From: Hamadaea tsunoensis DSM 44101
GTDB lineage: Bacteria > Actinomycetota > Actinomycetes > Mycobacteriales > Micromonosporaceae
NCBI RefSeq assembly: GCF_000428945.1
Contig: NZ_AUAX01000021.1
Coordinates: 62,001-126,000, forward strand
Length of the DNA stretch: 64,000 nt
Reading direction: 5' to 3'
Under the pieces are notes generated by a model. The model was given only the letters and a program-made list of their open reading frames with translations. It made no database searches and was not told the DNA's origin. The position numbers were made by a program, and so were the translations under genes. Position 1 is the stretch's first letter, and every line of letters begins with the position of its first letter. Shown in pieces: positions 50,532 through 59,284 of this stretch.

Positions 50532-51370
50532 AGTTCGGATTCATCGCGTTCCCCACCCGCGAGTCGATCCGACCCGGTGAGTTCGCCACGCTGCTCGAGT
50601 CACGCGGGTTCGAGTCGCTTTTCTACCCCGACCACACCCACATCCCGGCGATCACACCGGAACGGTACGACGTGCTGGGCCTGGCTCCGGAGTTCCGCAA
50701 CGGCCTCGATCCGTTCGTGGCGCTCGCGGCGGCCGCGCAGACCACGACGACGCTCAACATCGGCACCGCCGTGGCGCTGGTAACGGAGCGAGACCCGCTC
50801 GTCACGGCCAAGGCCGTGGCATCCCTGGACGTGCTATCCGACGGCCGGATGCACTTCGGCGTCGGCCCCGGCTGGATCTTCCAGGAACTGCGCAACCACG
50901 GCGTGGCGCCCGAGGACCGGTGGGCGGTCCAGCAGGAGCGAGTGGAGGCGATGCGTGCGATCTGGACCAACGACATCGCGCACTACCACGGTAAATTCGT
51001 GAACTTCTCACATGTCACGTCGTGGCCGAAACCGATACGGCGCCCGCATCCACCGATCCTGGTGGCCGGGAACGGCCCGAACGTGGCCAAGCGAGTGATC
51101 TCCTACGGAGACGAGTGGATTCCGATGCTCCGGCCGGGTGTGCTGGACGACATCGCCGAATTCCGTCGGACCGTCCGGAAACCGGGTTCGGACGAGCCGA
51201 TTCCGGTGACGCTGTTCGGCGGTCTCCCCGAGGACGTGGCGGCGTACGAGCGCGCCGGCGTGGACCGCTGCCTGTTCTGGCCGCGCCCGATGAACACGAC
51301 CGACACCACCGCGCTGGTCGACCGCATCGCGCTGCTTTTGGGTGGTCGGCTGACCGCCGACCACGTGTAG
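50528..51370 (+). CDS. LLM class F420-dependent oxidoreductase
   Basis: 280 aa; GTG 50528 overlaps the MDR stop (GTGA). Luciferase-like monooxygenase fold of the F420 subgroup: MKFGFIAFPTRESIRPGEFA, SLFYPDHTHIPA, GTAVALVTERDPLVTAKAVA, SLDVLSDGRMHFGVGPGW and the conserved 'PPILVAGNGPNVAKRVISYGDEW'. It probably transfers hydride to or from F420 on an organic substrate. F420 use supports an actinobacterial host. Confidence 0.92.
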   Translation: MKFGFIAFPTRESIRPGEFATLLESRGFESLFYPDHTHIPAITPERYDVLGLAPEFRNGLDPFVALAAAAQTTTTLNIGTAVALVTERDPLVTAKAVASLDVLSDGRMHFGVGPGWIFQELRNHGVAPEDRWAVQQERVEAMRAIWTNDIAHYHGKFVNFSHVTSWPKPIRRPHPPILVAGNGPNVAKRVISYGDEWIPMLRPGVLDDIAEFRRTVRKPGSDEPIPVTLFGGLPEDVAAYERAGVDRCLFWPRPMNTTDTTALVDRIALLLGGRLTADHV

Positions 51371-51391
51371 GGGCGTCCGGGTCGGAGGCCG

Positions 51392-51490
51392 GTGCTACGG
51401 TCGCACAAAACGATCTCCAACATCACTGACGCCGTGCTGGATGGGGTCAAGGCGTGGCAGACCCGGCCCCTGGAAGAGATCAACCCGATC
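51392..51490 (+). mobile_element. IS256-family transposase fragment
   Basis: The frame reads KTISNITDAVLDGVKAWQTR then PLEEINPI, which matches the IS256/Mutator transposase segment 'vS..TIS.ITD.vl..m.eWQ.RPLd..yPv'. Only about 28 codons remain; the catalytic DDE part is gone. It lies between the LLM gene and the GNAT gene and shows a past insertion at this boundary. Confidence 0.65.
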
Positions 51491-51493
51491 TGC

Positions 51494-52417
51494 TCACAGC
51501 GAGCGGGTGAACATCTTCCGGTGGGCGAAGTTGTGGTATTCCGCGCGCTGGAACGCTTTGAACATGCCGATGTTGCCGGCGTCGCAGTCGCCGCGGATCT
51601 CCTCGGCCCCAGCGTCGACGAGTACCTGGGTGCCTCGGGCGACCACGCTGGTGGCGTAGCCCTGACCGCGGCCGATCCTCGCGACGGCGACGAGGCCGAT
51701 GACCGCCGAGGCGGGTGTACGCGCCGGCATGCTGATCGCCACGGGCGTGTCCGCCGCGTCGTAGCCGATCTCGTACCAGCCGGGCTGGTGGTCCATCTCG
51801 AGCATGTCGGCGATGTTGCGTTCGGCCGCGCCGCGCAGGCCGTGCTGGGCGATCTCCGCCTGGAAGATCGAGTCCTGAGTGTCGGTGAGGGCGTCGGCGA
51901 ACAGCTCCACGAACGGCGTCTCACCCACGTCTGCCAAGGACCGCCAGTGCAGTCGCTCGTCCTGTACCGGCATCGGGTCGCCTGCGGTCCATAGGAACCT
52001 GCGGCCGTCGCGAGCGAGGGTGAACCCGGCGTCGGCGAGCAGCTTCTCGCGTAGCTGTGGATCCCGTTGGAACTGGGGAGCCTGGGCGGGGCCGTCCAGG
52101 ACGTGTCCCTGGGTCTGTGCGCCCAACTCGCGGGCAAGCTCGGCGGCGTACGCCAGCAGCGCCTCGCCGGTGTCCGGGGTGCCGGGTTCCACCAGCACGA
52201 TGTCCATCGGCACCGTGCGGCCGGGCATCGTCCACAGCACGACGTTGCCGGTCAACCGGCCGTCGCGCTCGGCGACCAGGCACCACTCGGGTCTTGTGCA
52301 GCCGTTCTCCAGCAGTCGGGACAGGTACGCAGCGGTCGCCGCGTTGCGTTCGTCGTCGTCCGGACAGGTCGTCAGCGCGGGTAGCTCGTCGGGACGGGCG
52401 GTACGAATTCTCAGCAC
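51494..52417 (-). CDS. GNAT acetyltransferase, tandem domain
   Basis: 307 aa from GTG 52417. The C-terminal half is a clear GNAT domain: ARIGRGQGYATSVVARGTQV (acetyl-CoA loop) followed by GDCDAGNIGMFKAFQRAEYH. The N-terminal half (LVAERDGRLTGNVVLWTMPG) looks like a second, degenerate GNAT unit, a layout seen in mycothiol-synthase-like and resistance-type proteins. The substrate is unknown. It is a single-gene unit facing an IS256 scar. Confidence 0.88.
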   Translation of the reverse strand: MLRIRTARPDELPALTTCPDDDERNAATAAYLSRLLENGCTRPEWCLVAERDGRLTGNVVLWTMPGRTVPMDIVLVEPGTPDTGEALLAYAAELARELGAQTQGHVLDGPAQAPQFQRDPQLREKLLADAGFTLARDGRRFLWTAGDPMPVQDERLHWRSLADVGETPFVELFADALTDTQDSIFQAEIAQHGLRGAAERNIADMLEMDHQPGWYEIGYDAADTPVAISMPARTPASAVIGLVAVARIGRGQGYATSVVARGTQVLVDAGAEEIRGDCDAGNIGMFKAFQRAEYHNFAHRKMFTRSL

Positions 52418-53138
52418 AGTCGGGTTCTTTCTTCGTCGATGGTGGGCAGTGCGATCCGGGGTCGTCGTCTTTCAGGTCCTTGCTCAGCGAGTTTCCTGGC
52501 GGTCTCGATGGGGCGATGCCACTCGCCTTCCTCGACGAACGCCTACCTGAACCTAGGCGGGGCCAGTTCTGTTCGGTCACCCGGCAGGGGGGTCGGATCT
52601 TCGGTTCAGGGCGTGCCGAACCAGCCGGAGAGCGCTTCGCGCAGCGCGTGTAGCAACCTCGCAGGAGGGTGTCACTTCGGGTGGCGGTCGTTGGACCGTC
52701 GCGATTTGCGGCACCACATCAATGAGACGTCGATGTATCGACTGATGCCTATTGCCGGCCGGTCGATGTCCAGTCGTACGCGAGTGGTCGACGATCTTCC
52801 CGAGGAATCAGCCGAACGGATTCCCTCTGCCCGGATCGTACCTTTGAATCGCGGGCGGTGTCCTCGACAGGCTCATTGCTGACGTATCAACGTCGCATTC
52901 GGCAGCCGTACGGCGTACTGCCCGGTCCAAACGCGACCGTCGCACCGACCCATTCAACGATATTGCCCAGCGTAGCCTCGTCGATACGATGGCGGCCGAT
53001 CGTGAATTGCTCGTCGGGCATGCGGGCGTGTCGGGTCGGCGTTGTACGCCATCTGTCCTTCACAGCCTGGCCGGGCGACAGGTAAACCGGGGTATCGGCC
53101 TGCGACAGGCGCATGGCCTCATGCGAAAGGCTTCCCAT
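52418..53138. other. 720-bp region upstream of the conflict-system-like cluster
   Basis: No confident gene. A minus-strand frame near 52887-53021 reads MPDEQFTIGRHRIDEATLGN then IVEWVGATVAFGPGSTPYG; it has coding-like composition and may be a small hypothetical gene or a remnant. The cluster's promoter must lie near the 3' end, but no clear -35/-10 pair was found. Confidence 0.35.
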
Positions 53139-53936
53139 ATGGCACCCAAGCCCGAGTGCGCTCTCGTGCTTCTCGCGGACATCGAGGACTACAGCAGCAG
53201 ACTGGACGTGGTGCAGGCCAAGCTGCGGGATGCGCTGGTGGAGGTGCTACGCGAGGCCGCTGACAACGCGCATGTCGATTGGGCCGGCTGGACCCACGAG
53301 GACCGCGGTGACGCGGTTCTGATCTTCGCGCGCAAGCCGGGTCCGGTGGAGATCCTTGGCGACTTCGTCTACCAGCTCAGCCTCGGACTGAACGCGTACG
53401 CCGAGTCGCGTAACGAGAGTCATGCCATGCGGCTGCGCCTCGCGGTCCACCATGGATACATCTGGCAGGACAGCCGGGGCTGGGTCGGATCGGCGATCAA
53501 CGCCGCCACCCGGCTCTGTGATTCGGATGCCGCACGGAATGCCCTTGAGACCCATCCGGAGTCCAAGCTGGTGGTCATTGTCGGCGACGAACTTCATCGA
53601 GATGTCATCATGCAGGGCCACCCCTCCATACCGGCGGCCGACTATCGGCCGGCCCGTGCCGTCGCCAAGAAGACGGACCAGCCGGCCTGGGTCTGGACTC
53701 CGCCCGGCCCGGCTTCGGCCCAGCGTCTCGATCCGGGAAGTCCGCCGGGGGCGAATGCTCCGGAAGCTCCGGGCACAGACACGGGAGCCGGTGGTGAGAA
53801 CGCCGCCGGTGCGACGGGCGTCGCGCCGCGAACCAGCACGGAAATTCACGCCGAGCGCATCGGCAACGTGGTCACCGGTCCGCTGAGCGTGCAGCACAAC
53901 CTCATCGGCATCGTCGAAGGAGGGATGGGAGGGTGA
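53139..53936 (+). CDS. Class III nucleotidyl cyclase-like protein
   Basis: 265 aa from ATG 53139 (AAAGG 8 nt upstream). Residues 6-175 match a class III cyclase homology domain. Both metal-binding aspartates are present, Asp14 in LLADIEDY and Asp58 in RGDAVLIF, 44 residues apart as normal. The transition-state pair Asn121/Arg125 is present in GSAINAATRL. The purine-selecting Lys position is Glu54 and the second selector looks like a glycine, so the base used is unclear. A Pro/Gly/Ala-rich tail follows, ending with IGNVVTGPLSVQHNLIGIVE. No membrane segment. It is the first gene of an overlapping series; GTGA joins it to the next gene. It may make a cyclic nucleotide or be a sensing pseudo-cyclase. 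Confidence 0.7.
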   Translation: MAPKPECALVLLADIEDYSSRLDVVQAKLRDALVEVLREAADNAHVDWAGWTHEDRGDAVLIFARKPGPVEILGDFVYQLSLGLNAYAESRNESHAMRLRLAVHHGYIWQDSRGWVGSAINAATRLCDSDAARNALETHPESKLVVIVGDELHRDVIMQGHPSIPAADYRPARAVAKKTDQPAWVWTPPGPASAQRLDPGSPPGANAPEAPGTDTGAGGENAAGATGVAPRTSTEIHAERIGNVVTGPLSVQHNLIGIVEGGMGG

Positions 53937-56200
53937 CACAGCCCGCCGACGTTCCAGGCGCGCAGCCGCCCCCCTCGCCTGGTGGCGGGGACCAGGCAGG
54001 GCCACCTGCGACTCCGGACAACCCGCAGGCGACGGGCGCGCCGCAGACCGGTGCGCAGGCTGATGCGGGGCCGAGCCGGGCCGGGAAGACGACGTACGTC
54101 GCCAAGACGCTGCACGACACGGGCAGCGTCTCCGCGCGGCAGCAGATGAGCCAGGCGGCACAGCGCAGCCTGAGCGTCGACCGCCTCGGCATCTACGCCG
54201 CCGCCGGAGTGCACGCCGAGGGCGATCTGATCGGCCTCCAAGTCAACATGGCGACGGAGCAGACCCTGCTGCCCGGCCGCTTGCCCGACGCCGTCTACCT
54301 CTCGGTCAAGGAGGCGTTCGTCGGCGACGAGAAAGACCTCATCACCGCGGTGGAACAGCTGGGCGCCGTGCCCACCCTGGTCGTCTGCGACCAACCGGGC
54401 CGTGGGCGGCTGGCTCGCGCGGTGCGCGTACTCCAGCTGATGGAACACGCCACGATCCGCGTCGTACGCGCGGTGAAGGATCTCAAGGACAACGTCGTCG
54501 AGGGCACGGGCTACATCTACATGCCGGCGGACAGCGGCGTGGTGGACATGCGTGAACTGGATTCGCTGGGTGTGCAGTTGAGCCACGCGGGGGCCCGGTT
54601 GATTCTGATCCTTCCGCCCGAGCGCATCACGGTCGAGCTGCTGGAGATCCAGATTCAGCTGCCGCCCGGGCCGAGCGCGATGGACGTACTCAGGCGTCAC
54701 CTGTCGTGGCGCCTCGCCGAGGAGTCCGCCGCCGCCACCACCGTCGTGCAGTCGATGATGGCCGACTTCGTCGCCGACGACGCACCGCTGCGACATGCGG
54801 CCGATCTCGCCCAATGGATCTTCGAGGCTCGTTCGGACAATGGCTACGACTATGAATCGGTACGCGCCCGGGTCGACGAACGTACGCGTACCGCCTTCGA
54901 GATCTGGTTCGACCAGCTCGATCGTGAGTCGCAGGTATTCGCCATCGCCTTGGCGGTCCTCAACGACCTGCCTTACGAGTACGTGGTCGACGCGGCGCGG
55001 TCGTTGCGGCGGCGGGTCATGCCGCCGATCACGGTGCTCAACGCGGGCTCGGAAGGCAATGAGATCGCGGTCCGGGCCCCGGCCGACACCTTCCAGATCT
55101 CGCGGCGCGAGCGGCTGACCCGGTTGCACGCGATCGTCGAACGCAAGGACGTACGCGGCGAGTACGGCATGGCGCCGGCCGACGTGATCCGCTACCGGAA
55201 TCCGGCCTACGCGCCGCAGATCATTCAGCGGGCGTGGTCCCAGTACGCGGCCCAGGCGCAGTTGCTGGACTGGCTGCGGGAGCTCGCGGTCCACCCGGCC
55301 GAGCCGGTACGCGTATGGGCGGCGACGGCGATCGGCATCCTGACCGCGGAGTCCTTCGACTACCTCTGCGAGACGGCGCTGGAGACGTGGGCACTCAGTA
55401 AATCGATGTATGCCCGCTCGGCTGTCGCGCACGCCCTGCATGTGCCGGCGAGTGATCCCCGGTTGCGCCCGCACGTCCGCAAATTGGCCGCTACCTGGGC
55501 CGATGCGGCGGCCATGACCGAGGCGACCGACCTGACCGATGACGACTTCGAGGTCGATCGGCTCGCCCAGGCGACCGCCGCCCGCATCTACGGCGTCACA
55601 CTCGGGCGTGACGAGCCTGACGAGTCGCTGAGCGCGTTGCGCCGGCTGGCCGAGATCGACGACATCCGCGTCGCCCTCGCAGTCGGGGAGAGTCTCGCGG
55701 AGCTGTTGCTGGACCGGCCCGAGCGGGCCGAGCCGATTCTCGCCAACGTGCTGTCCTGGCTGGACGAGGACGCGGACAACGAGGATCTCGCGGCAACCGC
55801 CCACCTGGCCTTCTTGATCCTGGCCACCAGCCTCGTGGTCGAGGTGCCCAGGGCAGAGGGCGCGGCGGACGCCTTCTCGTGGCCGATGCTGTTGCACCTG
55901 GCCGCGGAGAAGCCGGCACTCGGCTTCGGCATAGCGCGCATCTGGCACTACGCGATGTCGACGACCCGCTACTTCCCCGAGCAGGCGGACCTCGTCCTGG
56001 CCCAGTGGCTACGGCAGGTCGCCGACGACCAGCGGGCCTGGAGCCCGCTGGCGACGCTCGCGTCCCAGATCTGCTTCGACGATCTGGGACTGCACCAGCA
56101 CCTGCTGACTCTGGTCGAGACCTGGATCACGGACGGCACTCTTACCCCTTCGAACGCGGCGGCGGCGGCCGTCCGTGACAAGTTGATCTCTCAGAGGTGA
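53933..56200 (+). CDS. Large protein of unknown function with HEAT-like repeats
   Basis: 755 aa from GTG 53933. Residues 1-60 are Pro/Gly-rich and disordered. Residues 60-270 form an alpha/beta region (LGIYAAAGVHAEGDLIGLQV, VPTLVVCDQPGRGRLAR, GARLILILPPERITVELLEI). It is helical from about 270 on, with repeat-like segments in the C-terminal half (VHPAEPVRVWAATAIGILTA, MYARSAVAHALHVPASDPRL) typical of HEAT/ARM scaffolds. No family is recognised. GPSRAGKT near residue 46 fits the Walker A pattern but lacks a preceding beta-strand. Overlapped by neighbours on both sides, so it belongs to the cluster and may be a target-recognition or scaffold subunit. Confidence 0.75.
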   Translation: MTQPADVPGAQPPPSPGGGDQAGPPATPDNPQATGAPQTGAQADAGPSRAGKTTYVAKTLHDTGSVSARQQMSQAAQRSLSVDRLGIYAAAGVHAEGDLIGLQVNMATEQTLLPGRLPDAVYLSVKEAFVGDEKDLITAVEQLGAVPTLVVCDQPGRGRLARAVRVLQLMEHATIRVVRAVKDLKDNVVEGTGYIYMPADSGVVDMRELDSLGVQLSHAGARLILILPPERITVELLEIQIQLPPGPSAMDVLRRHLSWRLAEESAAATTVVQSMMADFVADDAPLRHAADLAQWIFEARSDNGYDYESVRARVDERTRTAFEIWFDQLDRESQVFAIALAVLNDLPYEYVVDAARSLRRRVMPPITVLNAGSEGNEIAVRAPADTFQISRRERLTRLHAIVERKDVRGEYGMAPADVIRYRNPAYAPQIIQRAWSQYAAQAQLLDWLRELAVHPAEPVRVWAATAIGILTAESFDYLCETALETWALSKSMYARSAVAHALHVPASDPRLRPHVRKLAATWADAAAMTEATDLTDDDFEVDRLAQATAARIYGVTLGRDEPDESLSALRRLAEIDDIRVALAVGESLAELLLDRPERAEPILANVLSWLDEDADNEDLAATAHLAFLILATSLVVEVPRAEGAADAFSWPMLLHLAAEKPALGFGIARIWHYAMSTTRYFPEQADLVLAQWLRQVADDQRAWSPLATLASQICFDDLGLHQHLLTLVETWITDGTLTPSNAAAAAVRDKLISQR

Positions 56201-58179
56201 TGATGAATCCGCAGGCCCCGGAGCTGTTCGTCCGTACGCCGGTACAGCAGCTGGCTTTGTCGAAGGTGGAGAAGCCCCCGCACATCTACGTCGTCTACTC
56301 CACGGTCGATGGTCACGTGATCGACCTCGGCGGCGGTCGCGTCGCCGGTGTGACCGACCGGGTCGGGCGCGGGCTGAAGTACCGGTACGACGTGGACGTG
56401 TCGCCACGTGAGGCGCACATGCGCGTCAATCCGGGAACGCTCAAGAGTTCGGAGCAGGTGTTCGACTTCGGCGGATTCGTCCATATAGGATTCCGGATCT
56501 CCGACCCGGCGGCGTTCGTTCGCTACGGCCAGCCGGCCGGCGCCCACAGCCTCGTCACCAGCCGGGTGATGGAGAAGATGCGGATGATCTGCGCGCAGTA
56601 TCCGATCACCCGGGTCGGGGACGCCGAACTCGCCGTCAATCGCAGCTTCGAGCAGCCCTTGGAGCTGAGGATGGAGGGCGTGACCGTCTACCGCTGCGTC
56701 GCCAGTCTGTCGGTCGACGACCAGCACGGCGAGCACGCCAAGGCGGTCCGCGCCGCCGAGCAGCAGGCAGTCCTTGCCCAGCATGCGCATACGGCGAACG
56801 TGCAGAGCGCGGCCGCGTCCGTCGAAGTACAGAGCATCCACGACAGTCACGCCCGGGAGAGCCAGCGCAAGCTCGTCGAGACGTTCAGCGGCATGAACAT
56901 CGATGAGTCGCAGCTGCTCAAGATCTTCGTCGCCCAGAATCCCGCCAACGCGGCGACCGCGTGGCAGCTGCTCGCCGAGCGGGACGCGGCCCGGCATCAG
57001 CGCGAGGACATCCGCAACGAGGTCTCGCTCCGAGTCTTGCAGTTCCTGGTCGACAACAAGCTGCTCACCCGCGGGCAGTTGCAGCAGGTGCTACCGCACC
57101 TCACGGCGCTCGACGACGGTCGGCAACTGTGGGCCGTGGCCGCCGCGTCGGCGCCCGCGGCGCTGCCGGCGGGACCGGACCCCTACCCGACGATCGAGGG
57201 AAGTGTGCAGGCCACGCCGGCGGCCCGGCCGTCGGTGGTACTCGGACCCCAGGCGCAGTCGGCCGGCCCCGGCGGTCCGGCCGGCAGCCCCTACTCGGCA
57301 CCGGCTCCCGCTCCGATGGCGGCTCCTGCTCCGGCGAACTCAGCCGGTCCCGCTGCGCAGGCCCGGCCGGCTACCCGGCCGCCGATGTCGACCGCGCCCA
57401 TGCAGATGCGGTTGCCCCAGCAGCCCGGCTCGACTGCCGACACGGCGGCGTCGCCCGTGATCCCGGTCGCGCCCCCGGATCAGGGCACCGCGGCGGTGGC
57501 AGCGCCGCCGGTCCCCGCACCGGCCGCCCCGCCGACGGCTGACGTACAGCCGATCTACGTGCTCGTGGACACCTCGACCGCGCTCGCGCCGTGGGCTCCG
57601 CAGGCCCAGGGCGGCCTCACCGATCTGCTGCGCGAGGTCGGCGCGAGGCCCGACGTCGCGGCGACGCTGCGGCTGGCCGTCTTCGGCATCGCGGACACGG
57701 TACGCGAGGTCGTCCCGCTCGGCCCAGTCGGTGCTGCCGTACCGGCGTGGCCGCCGGTGGCGGGGGCGTCGGCGTCCTTCGGGTCCGGCTTCGGCGAGCT
57801 CTTCCGGCGCGTGCAAGGAGACGTGGCCACGTTGAAGAGCCAGGGGCACTCGGTCAAGCGGCCGGTCGTGTTCCTCCTCCTGGGCGCCGAGCCACCGGCG
57901 GACTGGTCCGGCCCGCGTACGCGGCTGGCCGATCGGCAGGCGCTGCCGGCCGGGCCCAACATCGTCGCGTACGGTCTCGGCGGCACGACGCCTGTCACCG
58001 TACGGGCGATGGCCACACGGCCGGACTTCGCCTTCCAGTCGGCCGACGCCGACCTGGGCGCAGGGCTCGCCGCATTCTGGCGATCGGTGACGGAGAGCGC
58101 GATTTCGACCGGTGAGACCCTCGTTCGGGGAACACCGACACTTTCGGTCAGGGATCCAGAAGGCTTCCAGCGGGCCTGA
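56197..58179 (+). CDS. Band7/SPFH-like and vWA-like fusion protein
   Basis: 660 aa; GTG 56197 overlaps the previous stop, with ATG codons at 56200 and 56203 as alternatives. Residues 15-190 resemble a Band7/SPFH-type domain without an obvious membrane anchor (VFDFGGFVHIGFRISDPAAF). A helical region to about 330 follows. Residues 330-445 are a Pro/Ala linker. Residues 448-640 are a vWA-like domain starting PIYVLVDTSTALAPW, where the MIDAS DxSxS is reduced to DTSTA; PVVFLLLGAEPPADW is a later strand. In ternary conflict systems vWA proteins pair with NTPases. Assignments are by pattern, not by search. Confidence 0.68.
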   Translation: MMMNPQAPELFVRTPVQQLALSKVEKPPHIYVVYSTVDGHVIDLGGGRVAGVTDRVGRGLKYRYDVDVSPREAHMRVNPGTLKSSEQVFDFGGFVHIGFRISDPAAFVRYGQPAGAHSLVTSRVMEKMRMICAQYPITRVGDAELAVNRSFEQPLELRMEGVTVYRCVASLSVDDQHGEHAKAVRAAEQQAVLAQHAHTANVQSAAASVEVQSIHDSHARESQRKLVETFSGMNIDESQLLKIFVAQNPANAATAWQLLAERDAARHQREDIRNEVSLRVLQFLVDNKLLTRGQLQQVLPHLTALDDGRQLWAVAAASAPAALPAGPDPYPTIEGSVQATPAARPSVVLGPQAQSAGPGGPAGSPYSAPAPAPMAAPAPANSAGPAAQARPATRPPMSTAPMQMRLPQQPGSTADTAASPVIPVAPPDQGTAAVAAPPVPAPAAPPTADVQPIYVLVDTSTALAPWAPQAQGGLTDLLREVGARPDVAATLRLAVFGIADTVREVVPLGPVGAAVPAWPPVAGASASFGSGFGELFRRVQGDVATLKSQGHSVKRPVVFLLLGAEPPADWSGPRTRLADRQALPAGPNIVAYGLGGTTPVTVRAMATRPDFAFQSADADLGAGLAAFWRSVTESAISTGETLVRGTPTLSVRDPEGFQRA

Positions 58180-58201
58180 AGACAGTGAGTACGATCGCTG
58201 C

Positions 58202-58879
58202 ATGGTGGGCATCTCCCAAGCCAGCCGATTCTGGCCCTCACTGTCCGAAAAGGACCGTGGGGAGCTCTTGGCGCTCGGGCAGCGGCGGATGTTCTCCGTG
58301 GAGAGCGTCATCATCGAACAGGACGCCCCGCCGGGGCTCGTCTTCGTCATCCTTTCCGGCTGCGTCAAGGTCGTCGCCCTCGACAAGAGTGGTTACCAGG
58401 CGATTCTCGCCCTGCGTCAGGCCGGGGACGTGGTCGGCGAGATGGCGAGCCTCGACGGCGGCACCCGGTCGGCGTCGGTGCTGGTCCTGTCCGAGGTACG
58501 CGCGCTCACATTCCGCTCCGAGGTGTTCAGCACCTTCATTCGTGCACATCGCGAGGCGGCGGCGGTCCTGCAGCGCTGTCTGGCCGAACGGCTCCGCGAG
58601 GCCGACCGGCACCGGGCGGCCGCCGCCACCTACTCCACCACGCAGCGGCTTGCCCGCATCCTCATCGATCTCAGCCGCAACCATGGCAGTCCCCAGGCGG
58701 ACGGAAGCGTTCTCATCGGTCTCCCGTTGTCCCAGGATGACCTGGCCGGCCTGCTGTCGGTGTCGCGGCGTACGGTCGCGCGGATCATGGAGGACTGGCG
58801 CAGCGGCGACATCGTCGCGACCGGCCGACTCGCCATCCACATCAAGGATCAAGGGCGCCTGCTCGCCATTGCCGCCTGA
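58202..58879 (+). CDS. Crp/Fnr family regulator with cyclic-nucleotide-binding domain
   Basis: 225 aa from ATG 58202. N-terminal cNMP-binding beta-roll with an intact phosphate-binding cassette (VVGEMASLDGGTRSAS: Glu80, Arg89, Ser90). After the dimer helix there is a winged HTH: LPLSQDDLAGLLSVSRRTVA with RIMEDW. It is not the fumarate/nitrate Fe-S type, as no N-terminal Cys cluster is present. TACGAT lies 6 nt before the ATG and no Shine-Dalgarno sequence is seen, so it may be leaderless with its own promoter. It starts 22 bp after the vWA-fusion gene. The cyclase-like protein five kilobases upstream could supply its ligand. Confidence 0.9.
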   Translation: MVGISQASRFWPSLSEKDRGELLALGQRRMFSVESVIIEQDAPPGLVFVILSGCVKVVALDKSGYQAILALRQAGDVVGEMASLDGGTRSASVLVLSEVRALTFRSEVFSTFIRAHREAAAVLQRCLAERLREADRHRAAAATYSTTQRLARILIDLSRNHGSPQADGSVLIGLPLSQDDLAGLLSVSRRTVARIMEDWRSGDIVATGRLAIHIKDQGRLLAIAA

Positions 58880-59284
58880 TCCGAACGGGCGCCGCGAGTG
58901 TCATCGCCGTTGTGCGTCAGATGGCCTATAGGAACGTGTCGCGGGCCGCGATCATTGCACTGGTAACCGGGTGTCGAACAAGTGGGCCGGACTTACCTGC
59001 CGGAGTAGCCATCGTAGACCAAGGAAAATGGCCCACCGCTTCTCGAGGAGCCACTCTGTACGGCGGACCGGGCATGTCTATACGGGCATAGATGGTCAAC
59101 CGCCGTGGAGAAAAAGCAGTCCGCGAGTCAACGTGATCAAGATATAGGCTCCCACCACTGCGGCTTGTGTTATTCGAGGACCTCGACAGCTGCTCGCACA
59201 CCGCGCGGCATACCTACTGGAGAACACAGTGGAGCTGGCGTTCAGCCGAAAATTCGGACCTATGTGGACTATCGGAGCCGGACT
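58880..59284. other. 405-bp promoter region of the second half of the cluster
   Basis: Lower GC than the genes around it. It contains the imperfect inverted repeat CTATACGGGCATAG (59079-59092) and an AT-richer stretch with GATATAGG near 59138. It is a possible target of the adjacent Crp-type regulator, but no TGTGA-type site is clear. No gene recognised. Confidence 0.4.

Noticed and set aside
53933-56200. GPSRAGKT near residue 46 as a Walker A P-loop
   Set aside because: It matches the pattern but lies in a disordered Pro/Gly-rich stretch with no hydrophobic strand before it and no Walker B after, so it is probably chance.
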